The position numbers were made by a program, and so were the translations under genes. Source: Posidonia oceanica (taxonomy: Eukaryota; Streptophyta; Magnoliopsida; Alismatales; Posidoniaceae). Taken from it: a stretch of DNA of 64,000 bases. The notes beneath the pieces were generated by a model. It was given only the letters and a program-made list of their open reading frames with translations, was not told the origin of the DNA and ran no database searches. Below are positions 12,451 to 22,314 of the stretch, piece by piece (the first letter of the stretch is position 1; each line of letters starts with the position of its first letter). The stretch spans positions 6,513,001-6,577,000 of the forward strand of contig JAZBRS010000013.1 of NCBI GenBank assembly GCA_037176725.1, in the 5' to 3' direction.

Positions 12451-12617
12451 GATTTTGTCTTATCTTCTTCTTTTCTTCTCCTTTTCCTTTTTTCTTAAAA
12501 TGTTTTCGAGTTAAGTCTTCCTTCTCGGACATAGCCGCTAATAGTGAGCCTGATTCTGATCGGTGCACACGAGCTTTGGCAATGTGCATGGACGATCTAA
12601 ACACCGGGATTACTACA

Positions 12618-12622
12618 GGGAG
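12618..12622. repeat. presumed right target-site duplication of E1
   Basis: GGGAG directly follows LTR A. The left partner would be outside the window, so this rests only on position. Confidence 0.4.
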
Positions 12623-13110
12623 ATGCGGGCGATGCATGCAGATACGAAGCGAGATGCGACCCTACTAGGGAAAACATGCGATGATTGTGCGTATGTGATG
12701 CTGACGCTGCTATCTAGCATGTGATGCTGGTACTGTTACCTTACATGCAATGCTGATGCAATGAATTATAAGTTGACGGACTCATTGTCGGATAGTTTGG
12801 GTTATCAGCCCAAGGAGTTGACGGACTCGCCACCGGATAGTTAGGGTTATCATCCCAACGAAAGGACGCCAGACAAGGTAACGGGTGTCATCCGAGCAGT
12901 TTGGGCTGCCAGCCCGAAGAAGATACCGAGGGCAGTAAAAAAGATGCCCCTGGTATTAGGGATGATACCAGGGGACAGCCAAGGCATCCTTGGTATCGAA
13001 AGAGGAGTTGGACAGTTATGACGGGTGTCAACCGAGCAGTTAGGGCTGCCAGCCCGGAAGGAAGTACTTGCCCTCGACGAAGGAAGCAAACGGGCGAGAC
13101 TCCGAAGAGG
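12623..13110 (-). other. E2 3' UTR segment
   Basis: No gene. It has repeated dyads read on the - strand, such as GATAACCCAAACTATCC, and the words GATACCAGGGG and GGGCTGCCAGCCC. The part 12890-13060 recurs in the same orientation at 20580-20730, on the other side of the 47-bp array. Confidence 0.65.
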
Positions 13111-14190
13111 AAACATGTAGACATGACCTCGAAAGGGCATGCAAAGGGCTCGCAAAAAGGCAAGCAGACATGACCTCGAATGGGATGCAAAGGGCTCGCT
13201 AAAAGGCAAGTAGACATGACCTTGAAAGAGCATGCAAAGGGCTCACAAAAATGCAAGCAGACATGACCTTGAAAGGGCATGCAAAGGACTCGCAAAAAGG
13301 CAAGCAGACATGACGTCAAAAGGGCATGCAAAGGGCTCACAAAAAGGCAAGCAGACATGACCTTGAAAGGACATGCAAACAGCTCGCAAAAAGGCAAGCA
13401 GACATGACCTCGAAAGGGCATGCAAAGGGATCGCAAAAAGGCAAGTAGACATGACCTCGAAAGGGCCTGCAAAGGGATCGCAAAAAGGCAAACAGACATG
13501 ACCTCAAAAGGGCATGCAAACGGCTCGCAAAAAGGCAAGCAAGCATAACCTCGAAAGGGCATGCAAAGGGCTCGCAAAAAGGCAAGCAGACTTGACCTCG
13601 AAAGGGCATGCAAAGGGCTCGCAAAAAGGCAAGTAGACATGACCTCGAAAGGGCATGCAAAGAACTTGCAAAAAGGCAAGCAGACATGACCTCGAAAGGA
13701 CATGCAAAGGGCTCGCAAAAAGGCAAGTAGACATGACTTCGAAAGGGCATACAAAGGGCTCGCAAAAAGGCAAGCAGACATGACCTCGAAAGGGCATGCA
13801 AAGGGCTCACAAAAAGGTAAGCAGACATGACCTCGAAAGGGCATGCAAAGGACTCGCAAAAAGGCAAGCAGACATGACCTCGAAAGGGCATGCAAACGGC
13901 TCGCAAAAAGGCAAGCAGACATGACCTCGAAAGGACATGCAAAGAACTCGCGAAAAGGCAAGCAGACATGACCTTGAAAGGACATGCAAAGGGCTCGCAA
14001 AAAGGCAAGCATATATGACCTTGAAAGGGCCTGCAAAGGGCTCGCAAAAAGGCAAGCAGACATGACCTCAAAAGGGCATGTAAAGGGCTCGCAAAAAGGC
14101 AAGCAAACATTACCTCGAAAGGGCATGCAAAGGGCTCGCAAAAAGAAAAGCAGACTTGACCTCGAAAGGGCATGCAAAGACCTCGAAAGG
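13111..14190 (-). repeat. 47-bp satellite of E2, about 23 copies (left part)
   Basis: Regular 47-bp units, each with CATGACCTCGAAAGGGCATG and then GCTCGCAAAAAGGCAAGC, a near-perfect hairpin with arms GCTCGC and GCAAGC. Unit differences are mostly single transitions. The array stops at the duplication ACGTG and resumes at 20083 after solo LTR B, in the same phase and orientation. Equal-length units make long open frames on the - strand (a 568-codon one crosses it); these are artefacts. Confidence 0.96.
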
Positions 14191-14195
14191 ACGTG
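14191..14195. repeat. left target-site duplication of solo LTR B (ACGTG)
   Basis: ACGTG lies directly before the LTR and is repeated at 20078-20082. Removing the LTR and one copy restores a normal satellite unit. Confidence 0.93.
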
Positions 14196-17100
14196 TGTAG
14201 TAATCCCGGTGTTCGGATCGTCCATGCACGATGCCAAAGCTCGCGTGCACCGATCGGAATCAAGCTCACTATAAGCGGCTATGTCCGAGAAGGAAGACCT
14301 AACTCGAAAACATTTAAAAAAGGGGAAAAAGGGAAGGAAAAGAAGAAGATAAGACAAAATCGGAGTCGCCACCAAGTCTATTAAATCGGGAGACGAGGAA
14401 AACCGGGGAAATGCGTGAATAATCACGCAAAACCAAGCGAAGGATGCAAAGCAAAGCAATGCAAAAGAAATAAGATGCAAATGAATGCAAATGATGTGAC
14501 TCGTGCCTAGGACAAGGGCAATATGGTCATTGCGGGCCAAGAGAGGGTAAGGACTCCTGTTACGCGCGGGGAAGGTGTTAGGCACCCCCGACACGCCCGA
14601 GAATCGGTCTTTCTAGGCTTACGCTCGCATATGCAGGGAAATGCAGACTTTGAATGCCTAAGTGCCAATGAATGCCTGTCTAAATGCTCAAAGGTGTGCT
14701 CTAAGTGATGAAAGACGGTGCAAGGAAGTAAACGTGCAATCTAAGCGCTCAGCAACGCTGTCTGTGTTCCGAACCGGGCGAAACCTGGCTCGTGAGAACT
14801 CTGGACAGTAAGCATCATTGCCCTATATGCAAATGCAGGCGATAAAACCAAAATGGCGGGGAAAACGGGCAACGCAATCGACATGCAAGGGAAACCGCGT
14901 AAAACACTGCGAGGAACGAAACAAATATGCAAAAGATGCGAGAACAGGGTTGTCATGCAAAATGGGGCAAGAAATGGAACAAGAACGCAAAACCGTGCGA
15001 GAAAACGAAAGAAGCGCGCAAAACTGGGCAAGAGGACACCAGGGCACGCAAAACGGTACAGGAGAACAAGACTGCGCGCAAAACGAGGCAAGAAATCTAA
15101 AGGGCACGCAAAACGGAGCGGGAAAACTTGAAAACGCGCAAAACGAGGCGAAAAACTAAAAGGCACGCAAAACGGTGCAAGATAGAGAAGTGGCACGCAA
15201 AACGGAGCGAGAAAACTTGAAAACACGCGAAACGGTGCAAGAAAACTAAAGGGCACGCAAAACGGTGCAAGACAAAGGGGCGGCGCGCAAAACGGAGCGA
15301 TAAAACATGATGGCACGCAAAACGAGGCGAAGAAACTAAAAGGCACGCAAAACGGTGCAAGATAGAGAAGTGGAGCGCAAAACGGAGCGAGAAAACTTGA
15401 AAACACGCAAAACGGTGCAAGAAAACTAAAGGGCACGCAAAACGGTGCAAGACAAAGAAGCGGCGCGCAAAACGGAGCGATAAAACATGATGGCACGCAA
15501 AACGAGGCGAAGAAACTAAAAGGCACGCAAAACGGAGTGAGAAAACATGAAAACACGCGAAACGAGGCGAAGAAACTAAAGGGCACGCAAAGCGGTGCAA
15601 AACAAAGAAGTGGCGCGCAAAACGGAGTGAGAAAACTTGAAAACACGCAAAACGGGGCGAGGAAACTAAAGGGCACGCAAAACGGTGCAAGACAAAGAAG
15701 CAGCGCGCAAAACGGAGTGGAAAAACTGAAGGGCACGCAAAACGGTGCAAGACAAAGATGCGGCGTGCAAAACAGAGCGGGAAAACATGAAGGCACGCAA
15801 AACGAGGCGAAAAAAAACTAAAGGGCACGCAAAACGGTGCAAGACAAAGAGGCGACGCGCAAAACGGAGCGAGAAAACTGGAAAACACGCAAAACGAGGC
15901 GAAAAAACCAAAGGGCACGCAAAACGGTGCGAGAAAACAAGACTGCACGCAAAACGAGGCGAAAAAACTAAAGGGCACGCAAAACGGTGCGAATGGCATG
16001 CAAATGAATGCAGTGCAGAGGTTCAGGAGGACATACCTGGAGATCCGGGAGTCTGATCGGAGATCTGCTTAGTCCATGCTGAAGAGCGCTTCGCTGCGGT
16101 CGCCTGGGCAGCTCACATGAGGAGATCCAACGGTCGGATTGAAAGATACCGCAACTTCGGAGCAGAAGGGCCAGAACAGGAGAGAAGAACAGATCTAAGT
16201 GTTCGGGGGGTCCTAGGGGCGTGCAAAAGGTCCTCCCAAGTGAAGGGGAGTTAAAAGTGTTCAGTGTATGCGAAGGGGAGCTAAAATGCGAGATTAAAAT
16301 GGATGCAGAATGCATGCAAAGCCAGAAAAGACAAGGAAAAGCCATTTGGAAAGAACAGGGGTTTAAAAGCATTTTTGAAGAAAGAAAGGGGCTAAAATGC
16401 AAATTTTCCAGAAAACAGGAGTTCTGGGGAGCCCGGGAATGCGAGTGGAGGGCCTACATGCGATTTTTGCAGACATGGGAGTTAAAATGCAACTTAGGGG
16501 TAAAACAGTCTTTTCACATGATTTTTCAAAAGATGCAAGGCTCTATGTGTGATTTTTAAATCATGCAGGGGTCAAATGTGCAATTTTATATGGTAAACAT
16601 GCTCTGAAATCAGTAGGCAGGACTAATGTGCAATTTTTGGGAAAAACAGGGTTAAAAATGCAATGCAGTAAGCTAAAAATGCATGCAAGAGTTACTGTCC
16701 ATTTAAAATGGACCTACATGCAAAAATGAAAAAACAGGGGGGCAGATGTGCAATGCAACAAGCAGAAATTAAAATTCGAACCTAAGTTCTACAGTGCAGA
16801 GGATGAAAATGCAAAAATGAGGAAAAGCAGGGGCTCAGAATGCAATGTAATATGGCAAAATCGATGCATTTAAATTAAATAAACTACTGCAGTACCTGGA
16901 TGCAAAAAATAAAGGCAGAGGGGCTAAAACATAAAAAATTACAACTAGAATGCACAGTAAAAGGACTGATTAGAAAATACAGAAAAACAGAAACACTTAG
17001 TGCAATTTAGCATGGTTTTAAATAAAAATCACAGCAACTTAAATGATAGAAGGACCAGAATGCAAAAATGAAAGAACTTAGGCTAAGCATGCAATATTCA

Positions 17101-20077
17101 CCAAAAACTATACTAAGAAGACAAAATAAATCAACAGTGAACGCCGGCGGCGACAGACACTGTAGCGGTGAGCTATCAGGACTTGTGGCCGTCGGCACGG
17201 GGGGTTGAGGAGGCGCTGGACGACGGAGCTTGGTGCCGGCGCTCGTCCGGAGCCCTGGGTACTGTCCGGAGGTCGCTCTGCTGGCCGGAGCGTCTGGAGG
17301 AAGAGCAGCCGGCGCCGGAGAAGAAAGGAGGACCGGCGAGCTGTGACGGCGTCTGGAAGACCGGAAACCCTAATCTATAGGTTGGAGAAGCAAGAGAGGA
17401 GGAAAGGGGAGTCAAGGGAAGCAAAATATACCTGAGTCCGCGCTTGAGATGCCCTCCCGACGTCAGTGGTTCCAGAAGTGACCGGCGGCGTTCGCCCAGT
17501 CGCTGCGGGTGCTGTCGGCCGCTCGCGAGGGATGAAGTGGCTTCAGAACATTCCTCCGGAGCTTCCTGATCGACCGGACGCAAGCTTCGCAGCTCGGGTG
17601 GAGATTCGGCCGATTTGGGTCCGCGGGCGACAGCCGGAGGCCCGGGGGGGTGTCTGTTGCTCGTTGGGTCGAAGGGAGGCTTCCGGCGAGTAGCTGGGAG
17701 TTCGGTGCAGGTCGCTAGATAGTTGGTTCGGGCAGCGGAGGTCTGTGGTGTGTTTTTGCAGGTGGAACGATTTCTGGCAGAAAAAAGGGGATGACTGTTT
17801 GTTGTGGGGGGTTTGGTCTGTGAGGGGAGCTGGAGGTAAAGCGGGGCGGGGTTGGAAAGGTGGTTGTCCGGCGAGTGTCCGGGCGGAGTTTCGGGGGATA
17901 TGGTGGGCTGTGGTGTCGGGAATTCTGAAGTGGAAGAAAGGTTGGGTTCTGTTGGATTTCTGGTGGACTCAGGAGGAATGCCGGGCTCGTTTCGCTGTGG
18001 GAATGAGGGGAAGGTCCGCAGGAAGTTCAGGTGAGATTGGGGGGTGAAATTCGATGGATTCGGAAGGTGTTTCGGCTTCTGGTTTGCTGTGGAAGAAAGG
18101 GGTGGAAGATCTGAGTTTTCTGGTGGGTTTCTGAGGGGGAACCGTGGTCTCTCTCGCTGGGAATTGCTCTGGAGTCGTCGTGCTCTCTCCCCGGGATGAA
18201 CTCTCTGATCTTTCTCCTCTCTTTCCCTTCTGCTTTCATTCTGATTTCCCTCTTTCCTCCCCTTGATCTGACGACTCCTTTCCTCGCTTTTGCAGGCCTG
18301 CCGCATTGAATGCTCCGGCGTGGCGATGGCAGGAGGCACGGACGGAGTTCGGCGCGTGCCTGGAGATGGCAGGAGGGCAGCATGGCAGGCGGGCAGAGGT
18401 GCAGGCGGCGTGCTACTGTAGCACTGCAACGCGCGGGAGGAAGAGGAAGACGGAGGCACTGTGGATGCGGGCCGGGCCGAATTTTTGAAAAAAAAGGAGA
18501 AAAAATGGTGAACGGGCTGATAAGCCCAGTAAGGAAGAAAAGGAAAATAAAAAAGAAGAAAGAAAGAAAGGTGGAAAGAAAAAATAGGAGAAAATAAGAT
18601 AAAAATAAATAAAAATATGGGATGACTTGGGTTGTAGGTTAGACGTTTATCTGGATTTTTTAATGACCGTTTTCAGGTTAATTAGTGTGTTTTAGGCTTG
18701 ATTAGGGTTTTAGGGTTTTACTTGGTTTTTAATCCATTTCCCACTTGATTGAGTGTTGGTTAAATTCTTTTAAATTGTTTTTAAAATTGTGTTTTCTTGT
18801 TAAGTATTTTAGGATGTTAATTAGGATTTTTAGGATTTATTTTCATATTATTTTGAGTGGGTTTTGGGGCTTTTACTTCTAGTCTTTTATGTTTTCCCTT
18901 TTTAAGTCTTTTGACCTAGGTTTTTGATTTTTATTTGTTAATTCTTCTTGAAATTTTTTAGTTGGATTTTTTTCTGATTTGATTAAGTATTTTAAGTCTT
19001 TTAACTGTGTTTTCTTTTCCTTTTTAGTTAGGTGCTTATGTTGTTTTCTTTCTTATGTTTATTAGGTTAAGTCTTTTACCTCCTTGTTTTATTGTTTGAT
19101 TTTTAATTCTTCCTTTTAGGGTTTCTTTTTTTTAATTCTTTTTAGTGGGATCCTCATTTTTGGTAGGTTCTGTTTTTTATTTCAATTTTTAGTTGATTTT
19201 TCAGTATTTTGTTTTAGTTTGTTTTGCATTTTTTAGTTTGCATGCTTGATTTTCTTTTTAGCTTGATTTAGTTAAGTTTGGGTTTTTAATTATTTATTTA
19301 ATGTTTTTTAGTTGCTTTTCTTGGGATTCTGATTTGTTTCTTTTAGGTCTTGGGGTTTTACAGATTTTTAAGGATTTTTGAGGTTTTCTGCAAAGGAAAG
19401 AAGAAGAAAAGAAAAAGAAGGAGAAAAGGGGAAAAAACGGGGATAAAAGGGGAAAGAGATATGTTTGAGGGAAAAGATTTTTTTAAAATTCAAGGAAAAT
19501 GGTAAAAATAAAATAAAAATAGGAATAAGGTGGAGAAGGGGTAGGAGTACAAAGGGGGCCTGCAGCCAAGCCAGAAAAAGGGCGAGAAGGGGATGAAAAG
19601 AGAGACGATAATCAGGAGAGAGAGAGGAGAGAGAAAACGATAATCCCGGAGAGAGAAAACGATAATCCAGGCAAAAGGGGGTCTTAGGAGTCTCGGAAAG
19701 GGGTGAAATTTGGCGGGTGCGGGGTCTAGGGTTTCTAGTTCTGTTCCTGGAGTTTTGGTTTGGTTTTGAGGAAGTTTTGGAGGGGTTTTGAGGTGTAGAA
19801 AAAGGGTATTTTTGTCTAAGTTTCCTAGGGTTTTTGGGAAGGGTCTGGTTTGAGATTTTGCAGGCTTTTTGGTGGATTTGCTAAGTCATCAGGGGTGAGT
19901 GTTCCTATGGATTTTGGTTGGTTTTCGGGTTCGGGAAAGGGGGGTAATCCTAGGTTGAGTTTGGGCTTGTTTTGAGGGGAAAGAAGGAGAGGAAGGCGTG
20001 GGTTTGGGTCTAGATTCGGGTCCAGCAGCCACCGAAAGGCTCCAAACGATCCAGCCTGTCAAAATGGAGTGTCTACA
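14196..20077 (-). mobile_element. solo LTR B (5882 bp)
   Basis: On the - strand it begins TGTAGACACTCCATTTTGAC and ends GGGATTACTACA, matching LTRs A and C. It is flanked by ACGTG on both sides, so it is a solo LTR left by recombination between two LTRs of an inserted element. Order on the - strand is as in LTR A: a low-complexity part, a Pro/Ser-codon-rich part (17176-18459, open for 427 codons), a donor-like CAG|GTATA at 17432/17431, diverged repeats (about 16300-17100), a second donor-like CAG|GTATG at 16037/16036, the tandem array, the conserved block (14487-14640) and the primer-site-like motif (14362-14371). The open frame is broken in LTRs A and C and I do not call it a gene. Confidence 0.95.
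14985..15990 (-). repeat. tandem array in solo LTR B
   Basis: Units of about 28-30 bp, some grouped into higher-order units, with GCACCGTTTTGCGTGC or close variants on the - strand. It is the counterpart of 11134-11905 in LTR A but with more spacer variation. Confidence 0.9.
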
Positions 20078-20082
20078 ACGTG
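20078..20082. repeat. right target-site duplication of solo LTR B (ACGTG)
   Basis: Matches 14191-14195 exactly; it lies directly after the terminal TCTACA of the LTR. Confidence 0.93.
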
Positions 20083-20276
20083 CAAATGGCTCACAAAAGG
20101 CAAGCAGACATGACCTCGAAAGGGCATGCAAATAGCTCGCAAAAAGGCAAGCAGACATGACCTCGAAAGGACATGCAATGGGTTTGCAAACAGGCAAGCA
20201 GACATGACCTCAAAAGGGCATGCAAAGGGCTCACAAATAGGCAAGCAGACATGACCTCGAAAGGGCATGCAAAGAG
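20083..20276 (-). repeat. 47-bp satellite of E2, about 4 copies (right part)
   Basis: Continues the array at 13111-14190 after solo LTR B, with the same unit and orientation, then passes into a different repeat at 20277. Confidence 0.93.
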
Positions 20277-20565
20277 GAGACTTGTCCTCAAATCGAGGAA
20301 GCAAGCAGATGTATCTTCGAAAAGGCACGCAAAACGGGAGACTTGCCCTCAAATCGAGGAAGGAAGTAGACGTGTCTTCAAAAAGGCACGCGAAAGGGGA
20401 GGCTTGTCCTCAAATCGAGGAAGCAAGCAGACGTGTCTTCGAAAAGGCACGCAAAAGGGGAGACTTGTCCTCAAATCGAGGAAGCAAGCAGACATATCTT
20501 CGAAAAGGCACGCAAAAGGGGAGACTTGTCCTCAAATCGAGGAAGCAAGCAAGTTCACAAATCAA
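20277..20565 (-). repeat. about 61-bp satellite of E2, 5 copies
   Basis: Units contain TCCTCAAATCGAGGA, an inverted repeat with arms TCCTC and GAGGA, followed by GGCACGCAAAAGG. It shares the words AAGCAAGCAGAC and GCACGCAAA with the neighbouring 47-bp satellite, so one may have grown out of the other. Confidence 0.9.
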
Positions 20566-21112
20566 AAGGGAGAGAATGACACCATAGGGCAGCAAAAAAG
20601 ATGCCCCTAGTATTAAGGGTGATATTAGGGAACAGCCGAAGCGCCCTTGGCATCGAAAAGCGACGAACATACACGAAGCTGACGTAATTGTCAAACGAGT
20701 AGTTAGGGCTACCAGCCCGGCGCAATGACCCAGCCGGGAGCACTCGGTGGCTTTGCTCAACTTGACGGCATTGATCTATAGAGATTCTAACATCCAAGTG
20801 GAACACAGGGTCTTCTTGTAGCTTCCCTTGGTGCTGAGAATGTTGGTAGTTGCTTTTGAGCTTGCAAGCTGTCAGGATTTGATAGTGCCCTCCTCACGGC
20901 TCTGAGGAGTTAGATCTGCGAAGCTGAGGTAGTATGCTGAAGATGTGATTGTGAGAGACCATGCATGCATTATGTTATCGAAAGCAAACCAAACACATAA
21001 GCAAATGGCACAAAACATCCTTATATTAACAAAGTCTTGGTTACACGCCTATAGTAGGCTGAACAAAGTACAGCAAGACTCAAAAAGAGGGGCATGTGGT
21101 TACACAAATGTT
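20566..21112 (-). other. E2 3' UTR between the PMD-like ORF and the satellites
   Basis: No gene. The part up to 20730 repeats the segment at 12890-13060. The rest, to the stop codon of the PMD-like ORF, is unique here. Confidence 0.6.
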
Positions 21113-22314
21113 CTAACTGACCCGGGCCTTCTTCGACTTCCTGATGTCAGGGAACAGGGGCGCACCAGGTGGGATCTCATTAATGGGCCAGAGCCCTTGC
21201 ACTTCAGTCACATACTCAGGAGTACATCCTGAGCCCTTTACAGCTGCAATGTCTGTTCACCATACTCCGTAGCGCATGAGGTCGACTAGCTCCATTGTGG
21301 CAACAGTGGTACTGAAAGGGTAGGGCCGGAGTAGCTTCAGTGCCATGCTGTCAACAAATGCTACCTGCTGGAAACCAAACTGCCGCATGACCCAGATGGG
21401 GTGATACTCCATGCCTTCGGTGAACCTTGGCAGCACAACCAGCCGCATGTCGCGGGTGCCGAAGAAGACAGTGAACGGCTCCGCTGCAGATGGGATGATA
21501 CGCCAGGTCACTGTATCATCTGTCAGCTTTCCAGCCTTTCATACTCCTCGTGGATGGTCTTGATAGTCTTGGCGTGGCTGCTGCCGTAGTATGCCTCAAA
21601 TGCCTGCTTCTGGGGGTGCAAAATGTCTATCTCCAGATGACCGGCCAGCCATACCTGTACCAAGGCCCCGCAGTCATGAAAGTGGCGGCAGCGGTGTGAA
21701 ATACGGTCCAGCCCGCGATAGGTCTCAACTAGGACGACAGGTGCCAGGTCGATTTGCCGGGTCACCATGGCAAAGGCGATCTCCGCAACTTCAATGGCGA
21801 CCGTCATCCGGCCATGGCTGAAGATTAGCTCGCCTAGGAAGCAGGTGACAAAGCCACGGAGCCATAATTCATCTCCCAGTGCGGCACACTTTTTGGAGAC
21901 TTCCTTAAAGTAGTTCAGACGGAGCACGGGTACAGGTCGGTTAATGCAGACCAGTCTCTTCTCACAGCTTTGTACGGAGAGCCCAGTTAGCTCTTTTAAG
22001 ACGGCGACATAGCCAGTTCACCTTGTGAATACAGCTGGCCCCATGAGCGTGGAGAAGTCGTAGATCCGGCGTACTTCCTCTAGCGTAGGCGTTAATTCCG
22101 TCCTACTGAAACGAAAGACATGGTGCGTTGGCTTCCAGAACCTTGCAGCAGCGCACAGATGATGTCGGCTTACTTTAACATCGGCAGCCTTCAAAAGTCT
22201 AGGTGGGATGCCCCACAGGCTCAGCTTCTCACGGTCAGCCTCAGTGAGCATGCCAATCCACTCTCGGAGAGTCCCGGAGCAATGTGTCGGAGTCATCAAA
22301 GTAGGGAAACCCAT
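21113..22314 (-). pseudogene. PMD-like (DUF7745-type) extra ORF of E2
   Basis: Second copy of the ORF at 2983-4185, from ATG at 22314 to TAG at 21113-21115. Similarity runs the whole length, from MGFPTLMTPTHCS through SRTELTPTLEEVRRIYDF to a basic tail KKARVS. Breaks: TGA at 22018-22020 where E1 has an Arg codon, a 1-bp deletion near 21525, and a TGA near 21257. The breaks differ from the one in E1, so both descend from an intact ORF that was conserved over the divergence of the two elements. It lies downstream of pol and on the same strand. Function unknown; the family is inferred from the LTPTLEE pattern. Confidence 0.75.

Larger units (their letters stand above)
1..12617 (+). mobile_element. 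E1: 3' half of a Tat/Ogre-like Ty3/gypsy retrotransposon
   Basis: In order on the + strand: archaeal-type RNase H, integrase, a non-coding spacer, a PMD-like ORF, two satellite arrays, a polypurine tract and one complete LTR ending at 12617. The 5' LTR, gag, protease and RT would lie left of the window. The extra ORF and tandem repeats between pol and the 3' LTR are known traits of the Tat branch. The LTR is not flanked by a matching duplication on both sides: its left neighbour is GCATC, part of the polypurine tract, so it is a 3' LTR and not a solo LTR. E1 appears to sit in the 3' UTR of the opposite-strand element E2, whose sequence resumes after 12622. The pol and PMD-like frames are both broken, so it is an old copy. 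Confidence 0.85.
6814..12617 (+). repeat. LTR A, 3' LTR of E1 (5804 bp)
   Basis: Starts TGTTGACACCCCATTTTGAC and ends GGGATTACTACA. Both ends match solo LTRs B and C, which fixes the borders. In order: an A/C-rich upstream part (6900-8280), a T/C-rich then Pro-codon-rich part (8280-9500), a donor-like CAG|GTATT at 9506/9507, a long stretch of ATTGCATTTT words (10070-10790), a second donor-like AAG|GTAAGC at 11087/11088, a 29-bp tandem array (11134-11905), a block conserved among LTRs A, B, C and H (12171-12330) and an internal primer-site-like TGGCGACTCC at 12441-12450. No protein is supported; open frames in the 29-bp array are artefacts. I could not assign the U3/R border. Confidence 0.9.

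Noticed and set aside
6814..12617. LTR A considered as a solo LTR like B and C
   Set aside because: The flanks GCATC and GGGAG do not match, and the left flank is a polypurine tract, so it is a 3' LTR.
13111..14190. Regular 47-bp repeat considered as a CRISPR array
   Set aside because: Units are head-to-tail with no unique spacers, the DNA is eukaryotic, and no cas genes are present. It is a satellite.
12888..14594. 568-codon open frame on the - strand
   Set aside because: It crosses the 47-bp satellite, the duplication and the end of solo LTR B; periodic residues and the mixed origin rule out a gene.
14741..15999. Open frames of 300-351 codons on the - strand
   Set aside because: They are translations of the tandem array in LTR B.
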